DNA of 64,000 nt, taken from NCBI GenBank assembly GCA_011109175.1, contig RDEW01000007.1:495712-559711 (forward strand), read 5' to 3'. The position numbers and the translations under genes were made by a program. Positions 59,261-64,000 of this stretch are shown piece by piece. Under the pieces are notes generated by a model. The model was given only the letters and a program-made list of their open reading frames with translations, did not search any database and was not told where the DNA came from. The stretch is from Dicyema japonicum (taxonomy: Eukaryota > Dicyemida > Rhombozoa > Dicyemidae). The number at the start of each line of letters is the position of its first letter. The stretch's first letter is position 1.

Positions 59261-59812
59261 TCATTTGCCAGTATTTCGTCCACCTTGGAATTCAAATATG
59301 TCAGAAACCCTATCAAGGTGCTCCCCACATGTTTTTTCCCCAAATTCAGTTATTTTCAGTAAACCTGAAATTTCTCTGAGCTGCTCAATTAACCCCTCAC
59401 TTAACAGGGGGATCACGATGTTGGGAAAATTCAGTATCAAGTTAGTTTCGAAAAAGAAAAGTAAAGAAGAGGTCACAAATTCTAGGGTTTGAAATTTGCC
59501 CAACTATTCATTAGTTCGGCATCCTCCAGGTAGGGAATAGAATCCTTTGATGGAAAGTAACTATTCAAGTCCTCGAATTTATCGGAAATTTACATTTTCG
59601 ATAGATAAGGTAATATTAGTAAGAATTGTCTTGGCATTAAACGGCGGAAGACTTCTTACATAATCGATCAACTTTTCAATCTCGGGGTACCTTTCATTGT
59701 AGACCTTCTCAACTAAGATTAAATTTAAAAGCAAACCAAAGACGGAAAGTGATTGAATTTTAGTATCCAGGGAATCAGAAAAAATGAGAGAAAATATCAG
59801 AAGTAAAAACAT
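59261..59812 (-). CDS. Small predicted secreted or membrane-anchored protein, unidentified
   Basis: Three exons join in frame through introns of 22 nt (59573-59594) and 23 nt (59482-59504) to give about 168 residues. The N-terminus MFLLLIFSLIFSDSLDT looks like a signal peptide. The body is helical and leucine-rich: QSLSVFGLLLNLILVEKVYN, ERYPEIEKLIDYVRSL, ending CGEHLDRVSDIFEFQGG. It has one cysteine and no family I recognise. The in-frame joins through introns of the size seen in known genes here are the main reason to call it real. An AT-rich stretch upstream (59820-59900) fits a promoter. Confidence 0.55.
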
Positions 59813-60756
59813 CAACCAGATAATGAAACGTATTAAATTTATGAATTAAAATAATTTAATTTTTATAAAAATTTAATATTTTATTAATTATTTGTTAAGA
59901 TTTTCCATTATGAAACTCTTCCGCTAAAGAATGAAGGATGTCTGCTACGAGAGGACGGACTATTTTAGGGTGGATTTGGTCATATTCTTCCAGCCAAAAT
60001 TAAAAGAATTTGGGGGTCATCTGTCAGAAATTAATAGTCGATATGATTCTATGTACATTGCTAATAATAAGTCGCAGCTTACCGTCTCTATTAGTTCTAA
60101 TGACGCCTAAGGGACACTTAATGAGAACCTTTCTTTCCAGTCCACCGTGAGTAATCTCCCTCCACGTTTCTGTGACGTGTCGGGATCACGTGATTAGTTC
60201 TGGTCTCTGGAATTTTTCATTTCGTGAGGTTTGTACTGCAAATTTTTTTAGTGGAAGATTCTGGTATTGTAGCTTAGAGAGATTTTATCTGAGAGCTAAG
60301 CGCAGTATGGAGAATTCTAGACCGAATTTGGTTAAATTTTTTATAATTGGATTAATCTGCTTTTTTCATTAGTCAATCGATTTCGGTAAAATCGTCTCTA
60401 ATTAGCACATGTTGGAGATGGGATTAAAAATCTACACCATTCGGTTTGAGTCACATATTTTCGACCTCTTCTAACTCGTGACCCAACTCTAAACCACGAT
60501 TTGATCTCTAAGAGGTCGCTCTTACTTAATTCTGTGAAAATGAGTCTTTGACCTCTACTAACTCTTCTTATTTTCCAGTACCCCCAATATATGACGTCAT
60601 TTACTGATATGAAAAATTATGGAAAATCCTCTTCGAAACATCTTGAGTGGTTTGGAGAATGGGTAAGGGTCATCAAGGTACTCGGGAACAGAGACCCTCG
60701 CAAACGGAGATGTTTTCATAGTGCCTGGGGGTGGTCATCGTCCGCTGCAGTACCCA
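59813..60756. other. Intergenic DNA
   Basis: No gene recognised. 60170-60210 (GTCGGGATCACGTGATTAG) resembles the non-LTR 3'-end motif GGGATCACTTAGTTA seen at 45880 and 51048. Confidence 0.35.
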
Positions 60757-60905
60757 TTGTCTCAGCGTAACAAGTGCCGGGCAAAAGGACTGATGGCCTT
60801 GGTTCGAATCCCACTACTGACATTTCGGTTGAAGGTTCCACGCATCTACGACGCTTTAGCTTGACGAGTGACGTTTTCATCAGTGAACATTTCACTGTGC
60901 TACGC
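60757..60905 (+). repeat. SINE family A, reference copy
   Basis: CTCAGCGTAACAAGTGCCGG, GGACTGATGGCC, a B-box-like GGTTCGAATCC at 60801-60811, then TTTCGGTTGAAGGTTCCACG, GACGAGTGACG and ATCAGTGAACATTTCACTG. The same order recurs inverted at 62930-63062 and in 3'-half fragments at 5305-5395, 5765-5820 and 45340-45425. tRNA-derived SINE inferred from the B box. Confidence 0.65.
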
Positions 60906-61079
60906 AAACCTGTCAATCACATAAAACAATAATTTCTCAAGAATCTCTATATTTGCCACTTGTTTGTCAGCTGTAACAAAATTCTGTTAGATTGACCTTA
61001 AAAATGCGACGATACTGAATCATTATGCAAAACTAACCTACTTCACGATGGTATAGACTCAGCTCATGTTCCCCGTCGG

Positions 61080-61410
61080 TAGGTGAACGATCCTTTAGCG
61101 ATTTATGTTTTCAATGATATGAAGGGCCACTATCGAAGAACTAATGAATGTCATCCATCTCTCATCTCTTACATACGCAACTTTTTATGGATGACCCAAA
61201 AATATTTTCCCGGAATGAGGATGACTAAGAAAGGTGATACCTCAAAATTGATGGATCTGACGTAATGCTGGTAAATCTGCTACTAATTTGATAAATCAGT
61301 TGGACTCTGATAGAATGGATGGCTATCGATACCTTGGGGTACTGGAAAGTAAGAAGAGCATTGCCCTGAAGGAGTGTTACCAATCTTTGACGGAGTAAAA
61401 GGATAGACAA
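61080..61410 (+). mobile_element. R2/NeSL-like RT fragment
   Basis: Near 61270-61390 the plus strand reads INQLDSDRMDGYRYLGVLES followed by KKSIALKECYQSL. The GYRYLG(V/I)LE block is typical of the RT thumb region of R2/NeSL-like elements (GYKYLGILE). The region 61411-61984 holds no recognised feature. Confidence 0.5.
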
Positions 61411-61984
61411 TCTGTGGAGTGCTTAACCAAACTCAGCTCGATATAGAACCGGCAGAATACAGCTTTTTGATAAAAATATGCACGAGCTCCTTATAGATTG
61501 TCAGATCCTTTTGAATCCTTGATATTGCTGTCGATAGCTGCGGGTTCAATTCCTGGACCGCTAGAAACGTGGTCGAAGAATTCCCTTTTGCCTTTTTCAA
61601 TGTTTAAGAGCGTAATGGAATCCACCAGACTCAGGGGACGCCCAGTGCTTGGGCAGCATCCAAACAGGATCCCTCTCTTCCCTACTCCAATGGAGTTCAA
61701 ATGTAAGGAGGTTGATACCAGTCGCGAATAAAAGTGAGCGAATACTTCTCCAATTCATGCGTTGTTACAGTTCGCACTATTCAATTGCTTGAATAGCACA
61801 GATGTCGACGTAACTGAAATTTTCTGTCGGTTAACCAGGTAACTCTCTCAGTGAGGGATAAGTCTGAATCAAGATCGCGACTTATGAAAAAAATTGCAAC
61901 TTAGGTCAAAACCGTTGAACAACAAAAAGATGTGGAGGAATGTTAGTGACTGGTTGCATACACCCGCATCTTTGCCGCTAATGA

Positions 61985-62530
61985 GACAATGACTGTATTC
62001 GGATTGGGATCGCACAGCGCCTAGGAATTGATGTATGCGTCGAACACCAATGTCGTTGTGGAGGGATCGTCGATGTTAAAGGGCTGAATCCGCTTTCGCA
62101 GAGCACCCCGCCACGCTGCTATGAAAAGCATTGTCATGCGTGATCTTAAAGCTGCAGGCTTCCCTGCGGTGCTGGAGCCAGTGGGATTGGACCGCGGAGA
62201 CGGGAAAAGACCGGATGGGCTAACAATCTTTCCATTCTCCGAGGGAAAATCGCTAGTATGGGACTGCACTTGTGTGATTTTTTCTCGAACTCGATGACGT
62301 TCATCTCGGCGTAGTCTGCTGAATCGGCAGCTGATCTGGCCGAGAAAATCAAGATAAAAAAATATGGCGAAATCGGAGATCGTTTTGTACCGGTGACAAT
62401 CGAAACGTTTGGTGCTGCGGGAAGTATCACAGCCTCTTTCCTGAAGGAAATCGGGGAAAATTGGCCCATCGTAAGGAAGCGGTCTGGCTGAGGCAACGAA
62501 TTGGAATTGCATTGTCCGCGGAAACGCTTA
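61985..62530 (+). mobile_element. Zinc/endonuclease-module retroelement, close relative of the 38.3 kb copy
   Basis: CIRIGIAQRLGIDVCVEHQC, then [15 protein letters not shown], a shifted [18 protein letters not shown] block and KIKKYGEIGDRFVPVTIETF, GAAGSITASFLKEIG. DNA is nearly identical by eye to 38540-39030 over long stretches (for example AAAGACCGGATGGGCTAACA). It extends to an AT-rich 3' end near 62600. Confidence 0.7.
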
Positions 62531-62757
62531 CTCCGTAATGTCAGCAGCCGCTCTTCCCCGTTATTGTTAATAAATAATATTTTATTGTTAAATAAAACGT
62601 GTTTTATTAAAAAAATGAGACAAAGGTTCAACTGCACTTTTACGCATAGCTACATTAGTTAGAGCCAGGCAGGAGGACACACACCTTATTTCAATAAAGA
62701 ACAGTTATGATAACTTTTTTTAATCAAAGGGAACCTTATTTAGCCAAAAAGTAACAG

Positions 62758-62945
62758 TTAACAATTTCTGGCTGCTCTCATTATTAAGAACGCATTTCTT
62801 CTGACGATTTGCAAGGAAATTCGCTCAATGAGCCTTTCTCTCCGATCATTCTTCCTCTTCTCGATGAACGAACCGATCCTGTTTAGCAGCATCAGTGACC
62901 TGCTTCCAATAATTCCTGATGTTTCAACTGAAATTTTCACTGATG
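62758..62945 (-). mobile_element. Retroelement tail copy
   Basis: Reads VKISVETSGIIGSRSLMLLN, RIGSFIEKRKNDRRERLIER and ISLQIVRRNAFLIMRAARNC, aligning with the ETSG...G and IAILRGNSFAIHAA positions of the family. One open frame of 64 codons. Confidence 0.6.
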
Positions 62946-63062
62946 ACGTCACTCGTCAAGCCAAAGCACCGTAGATGAACATTCAACCAAAATTTCAGTG
63001 CGAGATTCTAACCATGGGCCATCAGTCCTCTTGCCTGGCACTCGTTACACTGAGCCAAAGGT
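62930..63062 (-). repeat. SINE family A, inverted copy
   Basis: Complement of the reference order: CACTGATGACGTCACTCGTC, then CAACCAAAATTTCAG, a degraded B box (GATTCTAACCATG) and GGGCCATCAGTCCTCTTGCC, TGGCACTCGTTACACTGAG. Confidence 0.65.
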
Positions 63063-63289
63063 TCAAGTGAATACTATAATAAGCAAGGAAACAAAAATCC
63101 ATAATAAACCTGACATCTTTTCAATAAAGCGAAAATCAAAGTTAAGATCACACCACAACAGTCCTTAAAATAAGTAGTTTGAAGTACAATTGCTAAGGGC
63201 AATACAGATCCTCGTGCAGGAACACATAAAATGACCTGTCTCTCATATATCATTAGTATCATAAATAGAATCATATTAACTATCATCCT

Positions 63290-63505
63290 ATACTCGAATG
63301 AAAACCCTCAAGTTCTTTCAATTTTGACCCGAATCATACGTGCACCCAACAATTTGAGTTTCCAAGGTCTTTTGACTCCTTCACCTCGTCCATGCTCACG
63401 AAAAGAAAGACAATGACATTCGTGAAGCTGAGTAGAAATTCCATGCAATAAAGGTAGGTCACCACCTCAACCTTCTGACCAACAGCCACGTGGTTAACCG
63501 CTCCT
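63290..63505 (-). repeat. SINE family C, reference copy
   Basis: The complement starts near 63505 with AGCGGTTAACCACGTGGCTG and TCAGAAGGTTGAGGTGGTGA (tRNA-like head), then TGGACGAGGTGAAGGAGTCA, and ends near 63290 with ACGTATGATTCGGGTC. Six other copies or fragments occur in the window. Confidence 0.6.
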
Positions 63506-63568
63506 AAAATAATTAATAAAAATCCTAATATCAAAAAAAGTTAAATTAATTTGTTTGTCAAAAATAAA

Positions 63569-64000
63569 TCATTTCCACATATAAGGGGGAATCTCGTCAA
63601 CAGTAATGTCCTCACATCGAGTGTCTCCACCGACATTATAAGCCACTCTTAGCTTCATTTTAATCCCTCCCGCATTCTACAACTCACAAAAAGGCTTACC
63701 TGAGTAGTCACAAAAATATTCTGGATAAAACTACCGAACCCCTCCACCACAGTAGTCCTCGGTGGACACACCTCGACTTTCATATTCTGCATAAACCATC
63801 AACCTCACCTTAAGAACAGCCACTTTCACGTGCAAATCACAGATTACGCTCGAAGTCCTGCTATCCACCACCACATCGATCCCCCATCGAGGACCTGGAC
63901 AGCTCGGAAACAAAAGTTTAACGGAAATTTCGTTCCCCTCGTAAACTAGGGTAATTTAAAAATTCCACCGATTAAACATGACTCTTCCATCTTTTCCGTT
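63569..64000 (-). CDS. Adaptor ear-domain protein (AP-1 gamma/GGA type), C-terminal part
   Basis: C-terminal exons of a clathrin-adaptor ear (GAE) domain gene; the 5' end lies beyond the window. Four exons join in frame through introns of 22, 23 and 23 nt (63787-63808, 63677-63699, 63946-63968). Readings: CLIVYEGNEISVKLLFPS, GIDVVVDSRTSSVICDLHVK, VEVCPPRTTVVEGFGSFIQN and IFVTTQNAGGIKMKLRVAYN, ending EDITVDEIPPYMWK. The LR(V/I)xxxYN and ...(F/I)PPxxW blocks match the end of gamma-adaptin ears. The domain binds accessory proteins at the trans-Golgi network. AP-1 gamma versus GGA cannot be decided without the upstream part. Confidence 0.8.

Noticed and set aside
1-64000. CRISPR arrays, operons, ribosome binding sites, prophage
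   Set aside because: The window is clearly eukaryotic (introns, U2 snRNA, metazoan proteins) and no such structures are present.

Overview
This 64 kb window is nuclear DNA of an animal with a compact, AT-rich genome. The evidence is a metazoan-type U2 snRNA plus split genes for metazoan proteins: a SIN3 corepressor, a core-2-type glycosyltransferase, LCMT2/TYW4, SLC7A6OS/Iwr1, a KLF/Sp factor, the H4K20 methyltransferase KMT5A, a BET bromodomain protein, dynein light chain LC8, an ETS factor, a LAMP-like membrane protein and an adaptor (gamma-adaptin/GGA) ear domain. Nearly every intron I could place is only 21-27 nt long (GT...AG), and several in the BET and helical-repeat genes are 16-19 nt. 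Introns this small in an animal point to a dicyemid mesozoan or another highly reduced metazoan. That assignment is inference, because no rRNA or mitochondrial marker is present.

Layout. 0.4-1.2 kb: LAMP-like gene (-) with two frame breaks. 1.3-4.4 kb: SINE copy and an R2/NeSL-like remnant. 4.9-5.1 kb: U2 snRNA. 6.1-7.4 kb: truncated APE-type non-LTR retrotransposon. 7.5-11.6 kb: large helical-repeat gene (-). 12.2-13.3 kb: pogo/Tigger element holding a nested hAT MITE. 16.4-19.2 kb: SIN3 (+). 19.9-21.1 kb: glycosyltransferase (-). 22.1-24.0 kb: TYW4 (-). 24.3-26.1 kb and 28.9-30.2 kb: decayed non-LTR copies. 27.1-27.7 kb: Iwr1 (-). 30.4-30.5 kb: 33-bp minisatellite. 30.6-32.7 kb: Jockey-like remnants. 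33.8-34.6 kb: KLF (-). 36.5-37.1 kb: KMT5A (+). 37.8-39.1 kb: hAT element interrupted by a retroelement fragment. 42.0-43.8 kb: BET protein (+). 47.1-47.4 kb: LC8 (+). 47.8-50.75 kb: nearly complete non-LTR retrotransposon with an intact ORF and an 11-bp target-site duplication. 51.5-52.7 kb: Jockey-like 5' remnant (-). 54.6-57.3 kb: ETS factor with two coding tandem-repeat tracts (-). 59.3-59.8 kb: small predicted secreted protein (-). 63.6 kb to the window end: adaptor ear-domain gene (-), 5' end outside.

Between genes the DNA is a dense layer of decayed mobile elements. More than a dozen pieces come from one retroelement type that ends in a zinc-binding plus PD-(D/E)XK-like endonuclease module, and there are several tRNA-like SINE families. 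The genes are unrelated housekeeping and regulatory genes rather than an operon. Two chromatin readers/writers and one corepressor (BET, KMT5A, SIN3) lie within 28 kb. The palindrome CACGTG occurs about 45 times, several-fold above compositional expectation.
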